This document shows, piece by piece, positions 34,471 through 43,517 of a stretch of 64,000 nt of DNA. This DNA is from JAITWN01 sp034002745 (GTDB lineage Bacteria > Pseudomonadota > Gammaproteobacteria > SZUA-140). Where the stretch lies: NCBI GenBank assembly GCA_034002745.1, contig JAVEZY010000002.1, forward strand, positions 82,044-146,043, read 5' to 3'. The translations under genes and the position numbers were made by a program. Numbering within the stretch: position 1 is the stretch's first letter; the number at the start of each line of letters is the position of its first letter. The notes below the pieces were generated by a model. The model was given only the letters and a program-made list of their open reading frames with translations, was not told where the DNA came from and made no database searches.

Positions 34471-35364
34471 TCAGTTGGCGTTCGCCAGGAGGCGGCGGAT
34501 CATGTCCTCGGCTTCGGCCAGATAGGCGCCGCCGAAGAGATTGAGATGGTTGAGCACGTGGTACAGATTGTAGATGTCGCGCCGCAGCGCGTAGCCGGGC
34601 GGCAGCGGCCATGCTTCCCTGTAGGCGGCGTAGAACGCCTCCGGGAAACGGCCGAAGAGTTCGGTCATGGCGAGGTCGGTTTCGCGGTCGCCGTAATAGA
34701 CGGCGACATCGTAGACCGCGGGGGTGCCGTCGGCGCAGCAGGCCTGGTTTCCCGACCACAGATCGCCATGCAGCAGGGAAGCAGCCGGCCGGTGATCGCC
34801 GAACAGGACGGGCAGGGCTTCCAGCAGGCGTTCACCCGGACCGGCAAGACGGGAGTATCCGGCGCGCGTCGCCAATTCGAGCTGGAAGCCGATGCGGCGC
34901 TGCTGCCAGAAGGCCGGCCAGTCCCTGAGCGTGCCATTTTGCTGGGGCGTGGTGCCGATCGTGTTGTCACGGTGCCACCCGTATCCGTCGCGGGTGTGGT
35001 GATGCATGGCCGCCAGATCTCGTCCCAGGCGCGCGGCGCAGCCGGCATGGCCGCGGCCGAGTTCCAGATGTTCGAGCACCAGATAGGCATGGCGCCCCGC
35101 GACGCCGTGGCAGACGGGTTCGGGTACGCGCAGGGTGGCCGAGCGGCGGATCTCCATCAGGCCATCGTGTTCGGCCGCGAACATGTCCGCATGGGCGGCA
35201 TCATTCAGCTTGATGAAGTAGCGTGAGCCGTCCTGGCCCTGAACGACATGGGCGGCGTTGATGCAGCCGCCGCCCGCGGATGCGCGCCTGGCGATGACGA
35301 AGCGCCGTCCGCTCACGTTTTCCACATGGCGCGAAATCGCGGCCCAGACTTCGGTTTCCTGCAT
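34471..35364 (-). CDS. Fructosamine kinase family protein
   Basis: The 297-residue protein matches the FN3K family, an aminoglycoside-phosphotransferase-like fold. It has ASAGGGCINAAHVVQGQDG with the glycine-rich loop, YFIKLNDAAHADMFAAEHDG with the ATP-binding Lys, SLLHGDLWSGNQACCADG with the catalytic Asp, and VYYGDRETDLAMTELFG. It phosphorylates glycated amino groups or ribulosamines, starting their removal from proteins. ATG 35364 starts the conserved domain. It is divergent from the MetH-reactivation gene. Confidence 0.9.
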   Translation of the reverse strand: MQETEVWAAISRHVENVSGRRFVIARRASAGGGCINAAHVVQGQDGSRYFIKLNDAAHADMFAAEHDGLMEIRRSATLRVPEPVCHGVAGRHAYLVLEHLELGRGHAGCAARLGRDLAAMHHHTRDGYGWHRDNTIGTTPQQNGTLRDWPAFWQQRRIGFQLELATRAGYSRLAGPGERLLEALPVLFGDHRPAASLLHGDLWSGNQACCADGTPAVYDVAVYYGDRETDLAMTELFGRFPEAFYAAYREAWPLPPGYALRRDIYNLYHVLNHLNLFGGAYLAEAEDMIRRLLANAN

Positions 35365-35414
35365 CGCTCCGCGGCGGCCTCGTTTCCTTGCGCTGCTCAA
35401 GTTATCATGTCCCG

Positions 35415-36290
35415 ATGACCGAGACGACCCCGCAAAATCAGGATGATGAGAAGGATGCCGTTCCCGGCGCGCGCTGGCCGGTGACGGACAATCCCGTTCC
35501 CGTGCCGCCATTTTTCGGCAGCCGCTGCCTGGAGCGCGTGCCGCTGCGCGCGGTGCTTCCGTATATCAATCGGCGCACCCTGTATCGCTTCCAGTGGGGC
35601 TTCAAGGCGGCGGGTCGCGGCGAGGCCGAGTATCAGGCCTGGGCGCGGACCGAGGTCGATCCGATCTTCAATCGCATCGTCGAGCGCGCCGAGCGCGAGG
35701 ACATCATCCGCCCGGCGGCTGTCTATGGCTATTTTCCCTGCCAGTCGGATGGCGACGAACTGATCGTCTACGATCCGGAGGATCAGCAGCGCGAACGCTG
35801 CCGCTTCCGCTTTCCGCGTCAGACCAAGGGGCGCGGGCTGTGCATCGCGGATTTCTTTCGCCCGGTCGGCTCGGGCACGATGGACGTGGTGGCTTTCCAG
35901 GTCGCGACCGTGGGGCAGCATGCGTCCGATGTTGCACGCGCGCTGTTTGCTGCCGACCAGTATCAGGAATACCTCTATCTCCATGGCCTGAATGTGGAGA
36001 CCACGGAGTCGCTCGCCGAATTCGTTCACAAGCGGATCCGGGCCGAGCTCGGCTTCGCCCGCGAGGATGCGCGCAGCATCGCCGACATGCTCAAGCAGGG
36101 CTATCGCGGTTCCCGCTATTCCTTTGGCTACCCCGCCTGCCCCGAACTCGCCGACCAGGACAAGATCCTGGATCTGCTGGATGCCGAGCGCATCGGCGTG
36201 GTGCTCGGAGACGAGTTCCAGCTCTGGCCGGAGGAAAGCACCAGCGCCATCGTCGTGCATCATCCCCAGGCAAAATACTTCAGCGCCTGA
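35415..36290 (+). CDS. Stand-alone cobalamin-dependent methionine synthase (MetH) reactivation domain
   Basis: The 291-residue protein matches the C-terminal AdoMet-binding activation domain of MetH. It begins PPFFGSRCLERVPLRAVLPY, continues QWGFKAAGRGEAEYQAWA and PAAVYGYFPCQSDGDELIVY, and has the AdoMet-binding RGSRYSFGYPACPELADQ and the end ESTSAIVVHHPQAKYFSA. In MetH this domain restores oxidised cobalamin by reductive methylation. Here it is a separate protein with no homocysteine, folate or B12 domain next to it, so methionine synthase must be split across loci in this genome. Confidence 0.88.
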   Translation: MTETTPQNQDDEKDAVPGARWPVTDNPVPVPPFFGSRCLERVPLRAVLPYINRRTLYRFQWGFKAAGRGEAEYQAWARTEVDPIFNRIVERAEREDIIRPAAVYGYFPCQSDGDELIVYDPEDQQRERCRFRFPRQTKGRGLCIADFFRPVGSGTMDVVAFQVATVGQHASDVARALFAADQYQEYLYLHGLNVETTESLAEFVHKRIRAELGFAREDARSIADMLKQGYRGSRYSFGYPACPELADQDKILDLLDAERIGVVLGDEFQLWPEESTSAIVVHHPQAKYFSA

Positions 36291-36312
36291 CGGCACGCCC
36301 GGTGGCGGATAC

Positions 36313-36825
36313 ATGATCAGGCTGCTGCTGAGATTCCTGGACATCTGTCTGCTGCGCCTGGCGCCGCAGGATCTGCCCGGTTCGAGCTTTCTCCTCGGTC
36401 TGAGTCTCGTCATGTACGCCGCGCTTGCCTTCGGCGCGGCCCTGCTGAGTCTGCCCTTCTTCCCGGCGCTCGTCCTGGCCCTGTTCGATGCCGGACTGAT
36501 CGCGGGGTTGCTGTGGATCCTGCTGTGGATCCGCGACACGCTCAACCGTTTTCCGCAGACGCTCATCGCGCTCTATGGCTCGGGCACAGTGATGCAGCTG
36601 ATCGCGCTGCCGCTCGTTCTGTGGCAGACGGCCGAAGTGGCGGCGCCCGCGCAGGGCGTGGCAGCGCTGCTGCTCTGGGTCTGGCTGCTGTGGCATCTGC
36701 TGGTCGTCGGGCATGTATTGCGACATGCGGTGAATACCATCCTGCCGCTGGGAATGCTGCTCGCACTGCTCTATCTATTCGTGTCCTTCAGCGTGACACG
36801 CACCATCTTCTTTTCCGGAGCCTGA
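36313..36825 (+). CDS. Multi-pass membrane protein of unknown function
   Basis: The 170-residue protein is almost wholly hydrophobic, with about five membrane segments (for example SSFLLGLSLVMYAALAFGAALL, LVLALFDAGLIAGLLWILLW, VAALLLWVWLLWHLLVVGHVL, MLLALLYLFVSFSV). It resembles small uncharacterised proteins encoded just before mpl in other gammaproteobacteria, though I cannot name a family. The stop codon is separated from the mpl ATG by one base, so the two are in one operon. Confidence 0.75.
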   Translation: MIRLLLRFLDICLLRLAPQDLPGSSFLLGLSLVMYAALAFGAALLSLPFFPALVLALFDAGLIAGLLWILLWIRDTLNRFPQTLIALYGSGTVMQLIALPLVLWQTAEVAAPAQGVAALLLWVWLLWHLLVVGHVLRHAVNTILPLGMLLALLYLFVSFSVTRTIFFSGA

Positions 36826-36826
36826 C

Positions 36827-38200
36827 ATGCGCGTTCACGTGCTTGGAATCTGTGGCACTTTCATGGGCGGTCTGGCCTTGCTGGCCCGCGAACTCGGTCA
36901 CGAGGTCAGTGGTTCGGATCTCGGCGCCTATCCGCCGATGAGCGAACTGCTGCGCGCCAGCGGTATCCCGATGCATGAGGGTTACGATCCGGCGACGCTG
37001 GATCCGGCTCCCGATGTGCTGGTCATCGGCAATGCGTTTTCGCGCGGCAATCCGCTGGTGGAGCGTGCGCTGGAGCGCGACATTCCTTATATGTCCGGTC
37101 CCGAGTTCCTGGCGCGCCATGTGTTGCAGGGACGCTGGGTGCTCGGCGTCGCGGGCACGCACGGCAAGACCACCACTTCCAGCATGCTGGCCTGGATTCT
37201 GGAGCATGCGGGACTGAATCCCGGCTATCTCATCGGGGGCGCGCCCGCCAACTTCGACGCGCCGGCGCGTCTCGGCGATGCGCCCTTCTTCGTCGTCGAA
37301 GCCGATGAATATGATTCCGCCTTCTTCGACAAGCGCTCGAAGTTCGTCCACTACCGGCCGCGCACCCTGATCCTGAACAATCTCGAATACGATCATGCCG
37401 ACATCTTCCCCGATCTCGATGCCATCAAGCGGCAGTTTCATCATCTGGTGAGGACCGTGCCGGGCAACGGCATGATCGTCGTGCCCGCCGATGACGAAGC
37501 GCTGGCCGAGGTGCTGGAGGCGGGATGCTGGACGCCGCAGCAGCGCTTTCGGCGCGGCGGCCGGCCGGCGGGCGCGGGAGAGTGGGGAACTCGTCTGCAC
37601 GAGCGTGGCTTCACGCTGTACCAGGGTGACGAGGCGCGGGGCGAGCTGTGCTGGAACATCCCCGGCGTCCACAACGTCGACAATGCCCTCGCTGCGCTGC
37701 TTGCCGCGCGCCATGCGGGTGTTCCGCTCGCGGCCGGTCTTGCCGCGCTGGCGGAGTTTCGCGGCGTGCGCCGTCGGCTCGAACTGCGCGGCGAGGTTCA
37801 CGGCGTCCGCGTCTACGACGATTTCGCCCATCATCCGACCGCGATAGCCACCACCATCGATGGTCTGCGGCGGCGGGTGGGCCGCAACCGTATCATTGCC
37901 GTGCTCGAGATGCGTTCCAACACCATGAAGATGGGCGTGCACCGGGAAGCCCTGGGGCCCGCGCTCGAAGGCGCGGATGAGGTCGTCCTGTTTCGTTCGT
38001 CCGCTCTCGGCTGGCCGCTGGAGGAAGTGGCCACCAGCCTCGGTGCGCGCTGTCAGGTGCTGGATTCGGTCGGCGATATCGTGGCCCGGCTTGCCGCGCA
38101 GGCGACGCCGGGTGACCATATTCTCATCATGAGCAACGGCGGATTCGAAGGCATACACGATCGTCTGCTTGCGGCGCTGGCGGGTCATGGCGACCTCTAG
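36827..38200 (+). CDS. mpl: UDP-MurNAc:L-Ala-gamma-D-Glu-meso-DAP ligase
   Basis: The 457-residue Mur ligase begins MRVHVLGICGTFMGGLALLA. It has the ATP loop GVAGTHGKTTTSSMLAWIL, the central DAPFFVVEADEYDSAFFDKRSK and ILNNLEYDHADIF, and the C-terminal VYDDFAHHPTAIATT. The enzyme reattaches recycled murein tripeptide to UDP-MurNAc. EADEYDSAFFDKR and the length separate Mpl from MurC. It overlaps ubiX by 14 bp and is preceded by a membrane protein gene. Confidence 0.95.
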   Translation: MRVHVLGICGTFMGGLALLARELGHEVSGSDLGAYPPMSELLRASGIPMHEGYDPATLDPAPDVLVIGNAFSRGNPLVERALERDIPYMSGPEFLARHVLQGRWVLGVAGTHGKTTTSSMLAWILEHAGLNPGYLIGGAPANFDAPARLGDAPFFVVEADEYDSAFFDKRSKFVHYRPRTLILNNLEYDHADIFPDLDAIKRQFHHLVRTVPGNGMIVVPADDEALAEVLEAGCWTPQQRFRRGGRPAGAGEWGTRLHERGFTLYQGDEARGELCWNIPGVHNVDNALAALLAARHAGVPLAAGLAALAEFRGVRRRLELRGEVHGVRVYDDFAHHPTAIATTIDGLRRRVGRNRIIAVLEMRSNTMKMGVHREALGPALEGADEVVLFRSSALGWPLEEVATSLGARCQVLDSVGDIVARLAAQATPGDHILIMSNGGFEGIHDRLLAALAGHGDL

Positions 38201-38798
38201 GTCCGTTGCGCTCGCCTGGACCGGCGCATCGGGCATGCCGTATGGTCTGCGGCTGCTCGAGTGTCTGCTCTCGGCCGGCGAGCAGGTCGCGCTGATGGTG
38301 TCCCAGCCTGCGCAGGTGGTGCTGTCCATGGAGACCGACCTGCGCGTGCCTGCGGCGCCGCGTGACATGGCAGCCTTCTTTGCTACCCATTTCGGTGCCC
38401 GGGAGGGCCAGCTTCAGGTCTATGGCCGGGATCAGTGGACCGCGCCCGTGGCCAGCGGCTCGGGTGCGCCGCGCGCCATGGTGGTGTGTCCCTGCACCAG
38501 CGGCACGCTGGCTGCCATCGCCAACGGCAGCAGCGACAATTTGCTCGAAAGGGCCGCCGATGTGGTGCTGAAGGAGCAGCGCAAGCTGATCCTGGTGCCG
38601 CGCGAGATGCCGCTGTCGGCCATCCATCTGGAGCACATGCTGAAGCTGGCGCGACTCGGCGTGGTGATCATGCCGGCCTGTCCCGGCTTCTATCATCGTC
38701 CGGCGGACATCGCCGGCCTGGTCGACTTCGTCGTCGCCCGCATCCTCGATCATCTGGACGTCGCGCACGAACTGATGCCGCGCTGGGGCGAGGAATAG
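38187..38798 (+). CDS. ubiX: Flavin prenyltransferase UbiX
   Basis: The 203-residue product matches UbiX/Pad1, which makes prenylated FMN for the UbiD decarboxylase of ubiquinone synthesis. It has VALAWTGASGMPYGLRLLECL, VVCPCTSGTLAAIANGSSDNL, the VLKEQRKLILVPREMPLSAIHL region with the catalytic Glu, and MPACPGFYHRP. ATG 38187 lies inside mpl and gives the usual N terminus. The mpl-ubiX pairing is common in gammaproteobacteria. Confidence 0.94.
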   Translation: MATSRSVALAWTGASGMPYGLRLLECLLSAGEQVALMVSQPAQVVLSMETDLRVPAAPRDMAAFFATHFGAREGQLQVYGRDQWTAPVASGSGAPRAMVVCPCTSGTLAAIANGSSDNLLERAADVVLKEQRKLILVPREMPLSAIHLEHMLKLARLGVVIMPACPGFYHRPADIAGLVDFVVARILDHLDVAHELMPRWGEE

Positions 38799-38861
38799 AA
38801 GCCGGAGAGCCGCACTCGGATGGTTGGGCGCGCTCTGGCGCCGGTTTCCATCTTCATCCTG

Positions 38862-40094
38862 TCACTTTCCGGTCTTGGCGTCTCCCAGCGCTGCGATCGC
38901 CGCCACCCGTCGGCGACCGAGTTCGACGCCCAGTGCCTTGCCTTCGAAACCTTCATCGCGCAGAGATCCACCACCAATCGCTGCAGCCGCGGCATGGGCG
39001 CGACGCAGCCTTGCCGCTTGCGGATAGTCCTTGGTGTCATAGCCCGGGCGTCCGCGGAAATCTGCTTCGCAGGCCAGCAGGAAGCGTTCCAGGCGTTGGG
39101 ATCTGCGGAAGGCGTCGAGCGCATCGAGCAGGCGCAGCACGGTGCGTGGCCGCAATTCGAGGGCCGAGTGGCAGTGGCCATGGAAACGCGCGGTGACGAG
39201 CGCAAGGTCGCGGTATTCGCCCGGGCAGCGCAGGCGGGCGCAAAGCTCCTTGACCAGTCGGGCGCTGCGACGTTCGTGCGCGATGTGGCGGGGCCACTGC
39301 TCGGGAGGCGTCGTCCCCTTGCCGAGATCGTGGGTGAGGGCGGCGAAGCGTACGCATCGATCGGTCGTGAGGCGGGCCGCGGCTTCCAGCACCATCATCG
39401 TATGGATGCCGGTGTCGATTTCGGGGTGCCACTTCTCTGGCTGCGGCACGCCCCAAAGGCGATCGAGCTCGGGGAACAGCACGGCGAGGGCGCCGCATCC
39501 GCGCAGCACCTCGAAGAAAGCCGACGGCCGTTCCTCTCCCAGCGCCCGATCGAGTTCCTGCCACACCCGCTCCGGAACGAGAGCCGCGACCTCGCCGGCG
39601 GCGACCATGTCGCGCATCAGGCGCATGGTTTCCGGCGCCACCGTGAAGCCGAGTGAAGAGAACCGCGCGGCAAAGCGCGCAAGGCGCAGGATGCGCACCG
39701 GATCTTCAGCGAATGCGGGCGACACGTGACGCAGGATCCGGCGCCTCAGATCTTCCGCGCCACCATGGGGATCAACCAGTTGGCCGGTTTCCGTTTCCGC
39801 CATGGCATTGATGGTGAGGTCGCGGCGCGCCAGGTCCTCCTCCAGCGTCACCTCGGGCGAGGCATGCACCGTGAAGCCGTGGTAGCCCGCGGCCACCTTG
39901 CGCTCGGTGCGGGCCAGCGCGTGTTCCTCGTGCGTGCGCGGATGCAGGAACACGGGAAAGTCGCGACCGACCTGGCGGAAGCCCTGCGCCCGCATCTGTT
40001 CCGGAGTCGCGCCGACCACGACCCAGTCGCGATCCTGCACCGTCAGTCCAAGCAGACGGTCACGCACCGCGCCGCCGACGATGTAACGCTTCAT
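38862..40094 (-). CDS. cca: Multifunctional CCA tRNA nucleotidyltransferase
   Basis: The 410-residue product begins MKRYIVGGAVRDRLLGLTVQ and contains RRDLTINAMAETETGQLVDP, EDPVRILRLARFAARF and the HD-domain motifs GIHTMMVLEAA and ALTHDLGKGTTP. The enzyme adds the 3' CCA end to tRNA, and the HD domain gives phosphatase and phosphodiesterase activity. The length matches E. coli Cca (412). ATG 40094 is the conserved start. Confidence 0.95.
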   Translation of the reverse strand: MKRYIVGGAVRDRLLGLTVQDRDWVVVGATPEQMRAQGFRQVGRDFPVFLHPRTHEEHALARTERKVAAGYHGFTVHASPEVTLEEDLARRDLTINAMAETETGQLVDPHGGAEDLRRRILRHVSPAFAEDPVRILRLARFAARFSSLGFTVAPETMRLMRDMVAAGEVAALVPERVWQELDRALGEERPSAFFEVLRGCGALAVLFPELDRLWGVPQPEKWHPEIDTGIHTMMVLEAAARLTTDRCVRFAALTHDLGKGTTPPEQWPRHIAHERRSARLVKELCARLRCPGEYRDLALVTARFHGHCHSALELRPRTVLRLLDALDAFRRSQRLERFLLACEADFRGRPGYDTKDYPQAARLRRAHAAAAAIGGGSLRDEGFEGKALGVELGRRRVAAIAALGDAKTGK

Positions 40095-40123
40095 GAGCGG
40101 CTCCGGCGCATCGCGTCCGCCGG

Positions 40124-41098
40124 TCAGTTCGGCGATCGCCGCGCCGCGCGGCGCGCCTCGGCGAGCTGCGTGCGCTGGTTGGCCTCGCCCAGATACATGG
40201 GTATCACGGCTTCGACCGGCTGCGGCTGAATACCGAAGACGGCAGGAAAACCGTCGCGGCATACGGCATCGACACTCAGCGACAGATAGTTGTCCATGGT
40301 GAAGGGGCGGCCGGGCAGCATCCCGAGAACCCGCGCCTGCAGCTTCGAGAGTCCGTTACCGAGCGGTACGATGGGCTTGTCGATCTGCAGGACATCGGCG
40401 GCGTAACGCACGATCTCTTCCAGCGTCATCACCCGCGGACCACACAGTTCGTAGCGTTGTCCGGCAGTGTCGGGATTTGTCAGCGCGATGCGCAAGGCGT
40501 GCACGACATCGCCCACGAATACCGGCGACAGCCGCGCGCCGGGGCAGGCGAGTGGCAGCATCGGGGCGCAGCGCAGCAGGGCGGCGAAGCGATTGAACAG
40601 GTGGTCGTTCGGCCCGAAGATCACGGAGGGGCGGAAACTGGTGACCTGCAGATCCTCGGCCGCGTGGGCGCGGTCCTCGCCTTCGCCCTTGCTGCGCAAA
40701 TATGCGCTTTTCGCCTGCGGCGATGCATTCATCGCGCTCATGTGCAGCAGCCGGCGCACGCCGCTGCGACGGCAGGCCTCGCTCAGCCGGTCCACCAGGT
40801 CGACGTGAACCCGCTTGAAATCTCCTCGCCGGCCCTCGTTGAGGATGGCGACGAGATTGATCACGGCATCGCAGCCGCCCAGCACATCTTCGAGGACCCC
40901 CGGTTCGTGAATGTTCGCGGTCACCACCGAGGCCCCCTGCAGTACGCCGAGGCTGCGGTGACGGACGGGGCGGCGTGTCGGTATGCGCACCGTGAAGCCG
41001 TGCTCCACCAGCTGAGCCGCCAGGTGTCCGCCGACGAATCCCGTGCCGCCGAGAATGCACACCTTGGGTTTGATCGCTGGTTCGATTCTGACTTCCAT
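40124..41098 (-). CDS. NDUFA9-like NAD(P)-binding epimerase/dehydratase
   Basis: The 324-residue protein is an atypical short-chain dehydrogenase of the complex-I-subunit (NDUFA9) type. It has KVCILGGTGFVGGHLAAQLV, DAVINLVAILNEGRRGDFKRVHVD, LLHMSAMNASPQAKSAYLRSK and VTSFRPSVIFGPNDHLFNRF. Bacterial members may act as NAD(P)H-binding or ubiquinone-related factors. ATG 41098 has ggaag seven bases upstream; ATG 41110 is possible. It is followed 29 bases later by cca on the same strand. Confidence 0.88.
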   Translation of the reverse strand: MEVRIEPAIKPKVCILGGTGFVGGHLAAQLVEHGFTVRIPTRRPVRHRSLGVLQGASVVTANIHEPGVLEDVLGGCDAVINLVAILNEGRRGDFKRVHVDLVDRLSEACRRSGVRRLLHMSAMNASPQAKSAYLRSKGEGEDRAHAAEDLQVTSFRPSVIFGPNDHLFNRFAALLRCAPMLPLACPGARLSPVFVGDVVHALRIALTNPDTAGQRYELCGPRVMTLEEIVRYAADVLQIDKPIVPLGNGLSKLQARVLGMLPGRPFTMDNYLSLSVDAVCRDGFPAVFGIQPQPVEAVIPMYLGEANQRTQLAEARRAARRSPN

Positions 41099-41257
41099 CG
41101 CTTCTTCCATCACACTCTGTATCCGGTCCCTGATCGGCCCGCTTCGCGCCCGGGGACGCGATGCGGGCCGCGATTCACCGATTGTACCCAAGCCGAAGCC
41201 GCGGTGTCCCTCTGCGCGGCTGGCATCCGCGCAATGCCGTGGTAAGCTGACGCCATC

Positions 41258-42616
41258 ATGAAGTCCGTAAATCCCGCCGACGGCCGTCTGCTGGCCACAT
41301 TCGAAGCCTGGGACGCCGAGCACACCGAAACGATGCTCGCCTCCGCGGCGCGCGCGTCCGCGATATGGCGCGACACCTCGCTCGCCGAGCGCTGTGAAAT
41401 CCTGCGGCGCGTGGCCGCCATACTGCTTTCGCGTCGCGACAGCCTGGCGCGCCTGGCCACCATGGAAATGGGCAAGCTGGCGGCGGAGGCTCAGGCCGAA
41501 ATCGAAAAATGCGCGCTTGGCTGCGAATACTATGCGGCACACGCGAGCACCTTTCTGGCCGATGAAGCCGTCGCCACCGAGGCCCGGCGCAGTTACGTGG
41601 CCTGCAGACCGCTGGGCACGGTGCTGGCCATCATGCCCTGGAATTTTCCCTTTTGGCAGGTATTCCGCTTCGCCGCGCCGGCACTCGCCGCCGGCAATAC
41701 GGTGCTGCTCAAACATGCCTCGAATGTGCCCCAATGTGCGCTGGCGGTGGAGGAAGTGCTGCGCGAAGCGGGCCTTCCCGATGGGGCGTTCATCACCCTG
41801 ATGATTCCGGTGTCAGGCGTCGAGGCCGTGATACGCGACCCGCGCGTGCATGCGGTCACTCTGACCGGCAGCGAAGCCGCGGGCAGGCAAGTGGCGGCGA
41901 TCGCCGGCGCGGCGCTGAAGAAGACCGTGCTCGAGCTGGGCGGTTCGGATCCTTTCATCGTGCTGCCTGACGCCGATCTCGATCTGGCGATCGACCGGGC
42001 CATGAGCTCGCGTTTCGGCAATGCCGGCCAGAGCTGCATCGCAGCCAAGCGGTTCATCGTGGTCGGCAAGATCGGCGACGAATTCGTCCAGCGCCTGCGC
42101 GAGCGCGTGGAAGCGCTGCATCCCGGCGATCCGTCGGCGCCGGATACGACGCTTGCGCCGCTGGCGCGCGCCGATCTGCGTGACTCGCTTCACCACCTGG
42201 TCGAGCAAAGCATCGCACAAGGCGCGCTGGCGGTCACCGGCTGCCGTCCGCTGGACGGTCCGGGCGCCTATTACGCGGCCTCGATTCTCGATCACGTGAA
42301 GCCGGGTATGCCGGTATTCGACGAGGAAACCTTCGGGCCGGTAGCGAGCGTCACCCGCGCCGACAGCGCCGATGAAGCGGTGGAGCTCGCCAACCATTCC
42401 CGTTACGGGCTGGGTGGCAGCGTGTGGACCCGCAACGTCACCGTCGGTGAGCGCCTGGCGCTGCGCCTGCGCTGCGGCTGCGCATTCGTCAACGGCATGG
42501 TGAAAAGCGATCCCCGCCTGCCTTTCGGCGGCGTGGGTCATTCCGGTTACGGGCGGGAACTTTCCCACCACGGCATCCACGAGTTCGTCAACTTCACCTC
42601 GGTCTGGGTCCGTTAA
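41258..42616 (+). CDS. gabD: NAD(P)-dependent succinate-semialdehyde dehydrogenase-type aldehyde dehydrogenase
   Basis: The 452-residue enzyme has the aldehyde-dehydrogenase core: IMPWNFPFWQVFRFAAPALAAG, TLTGSEAAGRQVAAIAGAALKK, the catalytic Glu in ELGGSDPFIVLPDADLD and the nucleophile Cys in GNAGQSCIAAKRFIV. The opening SVNPADGRLLATFEAWDAEH and GRELSHHGIHEFVN at the end are typical of the short succinate-semialdehyde dehydrogenase group. The exact aldehyde is inferred. It is followed 23 bases later by a TauE/SafE gene. Confidence 0.85.
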   Translation: MKSVNPADGRLLATFEAWDAEHTETMLASAARASAIWRDTSLAERCEILRRVAAILLSRRDSLARLATMEMGKLAAEAQAEIEKCALGCEYYAAHASTFLADEAVATEARRSYVACRPLGTVLAIMPWNFPFWQVFRFAAPALAAGNTVLLKHASNVPQCALAVEEVLREAGLPDGAFITLMIPVSGVEAVIRDPRVHAVTLTGSEAAGRQVAAIAGAALKKTVLELGGSDPFIVLPDADLDLAIDRAMSSRFGNAGQSCIAAKRFIVVGKIGDEFVQRLRERVEALHPGDPSAPDTTLAPLARADLRDSLHHLVEQSIAQGALAVTGCRPLDGPGAYYAASILDHVKPGMPVFDEETFGPVASVTRADSADEAVELANHSRYGLGGSVWTRNVTVGERLALRLRCGCAFVNGMVKSDPRLPFGGVGHSGYGRELSHHGIHEFVNFTSVWVR

Positions 42617-42638
42617 GCGGGTGCCGTAGCCGGCTCGC

Positions 42639-43439
42639 ATGCAGGAGTGGGTCCACTATCTGTCGCTGGGCGCCGCCACCGGTCTGCTCGCCGGACTGTT
42701 CGGCGTCGGCGGAGGCCTGATCATCGTTCCCGCGCTGGTCTTCATCTGGACCGCGGCGCAGCCGTCGATTCCGGCGGAGGCGCTGATGCATGTTGCGATC
42801 GGCACCTCGCTCGCGGCCATCGTGCCGACATCGATCGCTTCCATCTGGGGACATCAGCGTCGCGGCGCCATTCTGTGGAGTGTGTGGCGGCGTCTCGGTC
42901 CAGCCATCGTGCTGGGCACGCTCGGTGGCGCCTGGTTCGCCGCTCAACTGGATACCACCGTGCTGCGCTATGTGTTTGCGATTTTCATGCTGACGATGTC
43001 GCTGCAGATCGCTTTCGGGTTGATGCCGCGTGTTGCGCATGGCGCGGGCCATCTGGAACGCGGGCTCGCCGGCATCGCGGGTAGCGTGATCGGTTTCGTT
43101 TCCGCGCTGGTCGGCATCGGCGGCGGTTCTCTCACCACTCCGTTTCTGCTCGCGCGCGGCATCGCAATCCGCAACGCCATCGCCACCTCGGCAGCCTGCG
43201 GCCTGCCCATCGCCCTCGCCGGCAGCGCCGGCTATATCCTCATGGGCACCGTGGGCGCGCATCACCTGCCGGAGGCGGCGAGCGGCTATGTGTACTGGCC
43301 CGCCATGCTCGCCATCGGCGCAAGCAGCATGCTCACCGCGCCCCTCGGCGCCCAGCTTACCCACATCCTGCCGGTCGGACTGCTGAAGCGCCTGTTCGCA
43401 CTGCTGCTGGCGGTGGTGGCTGTTCGGTTGCTGACTTAG
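42639..43439 (+). CDS. TauE/SafE-family sulfite or organosulfonate exporter
   Basis: The 266-residue protein has about eight membrane segments and the TauE/SafE hallmark glycine-rich repeats: GAATGLLAGLFGVGGGLIIVPAL near the start and GFVSALVGIGGGSLTTPFLL in the second half. Members export sulfite, sulfoacetate or related anions, but many are uncharacterised. In a likely sulfur-oxidising organism, sulfite export is plausible. It starts 23 bases after the aldehyde dehydrogenase. Confidence 0.88.
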   Translation: MQEWVHYLSLGAATGLLAGLFGVGGGLIIVPALVFIWTAAQPSIPAEALMHVAIGTSLAAIVPTSIASIWGHQRRGAILWSVWRRLGPAIVLGTLGGAWFAAQLDTTVLRYVFAIFMLTMSLQIAFGLMPRVAHGAGHLERGLAGIAGSVIGFVSALVGIGGGSLTTPFLLARGIAIRNAIATSAACGLPIALAGSAGYILMGTVGAHHLPEAASGYVYWPAMLAIGASSMLTAPLGAQLTHILPVGLLKRLFALLLAVVAVRLLT

Positions 43440-43453
43440 GGGGACGCTCCCCT
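43438..43453. repeat. Short hairpin sequence shared with the DegQ/sat intergenic region
   Basis: agggggacgctcccct lies across the tauE stop codon. Its reverse complement shares 15 consecutive bases with 58646-58660. It can form a short hairpin and may serve as a terminator or a small dispersed element. Confidence 0.4.
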
Positions 43454-43517
43454 GGAATGCCCTTTTCCCCGTTCTCTGCGTAATATGGTGGTAGTGAGCC
43501 CTCAGGAGGAAGAAGCG

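Noticed and set aside
35365..35414. Possible tRNA or riboswitch in short divergent gaps
   Set aside because: No cloverleaf, GGTTCGAATCC-like arm or known riboswitch core could be found here or in the other gaps I examined.
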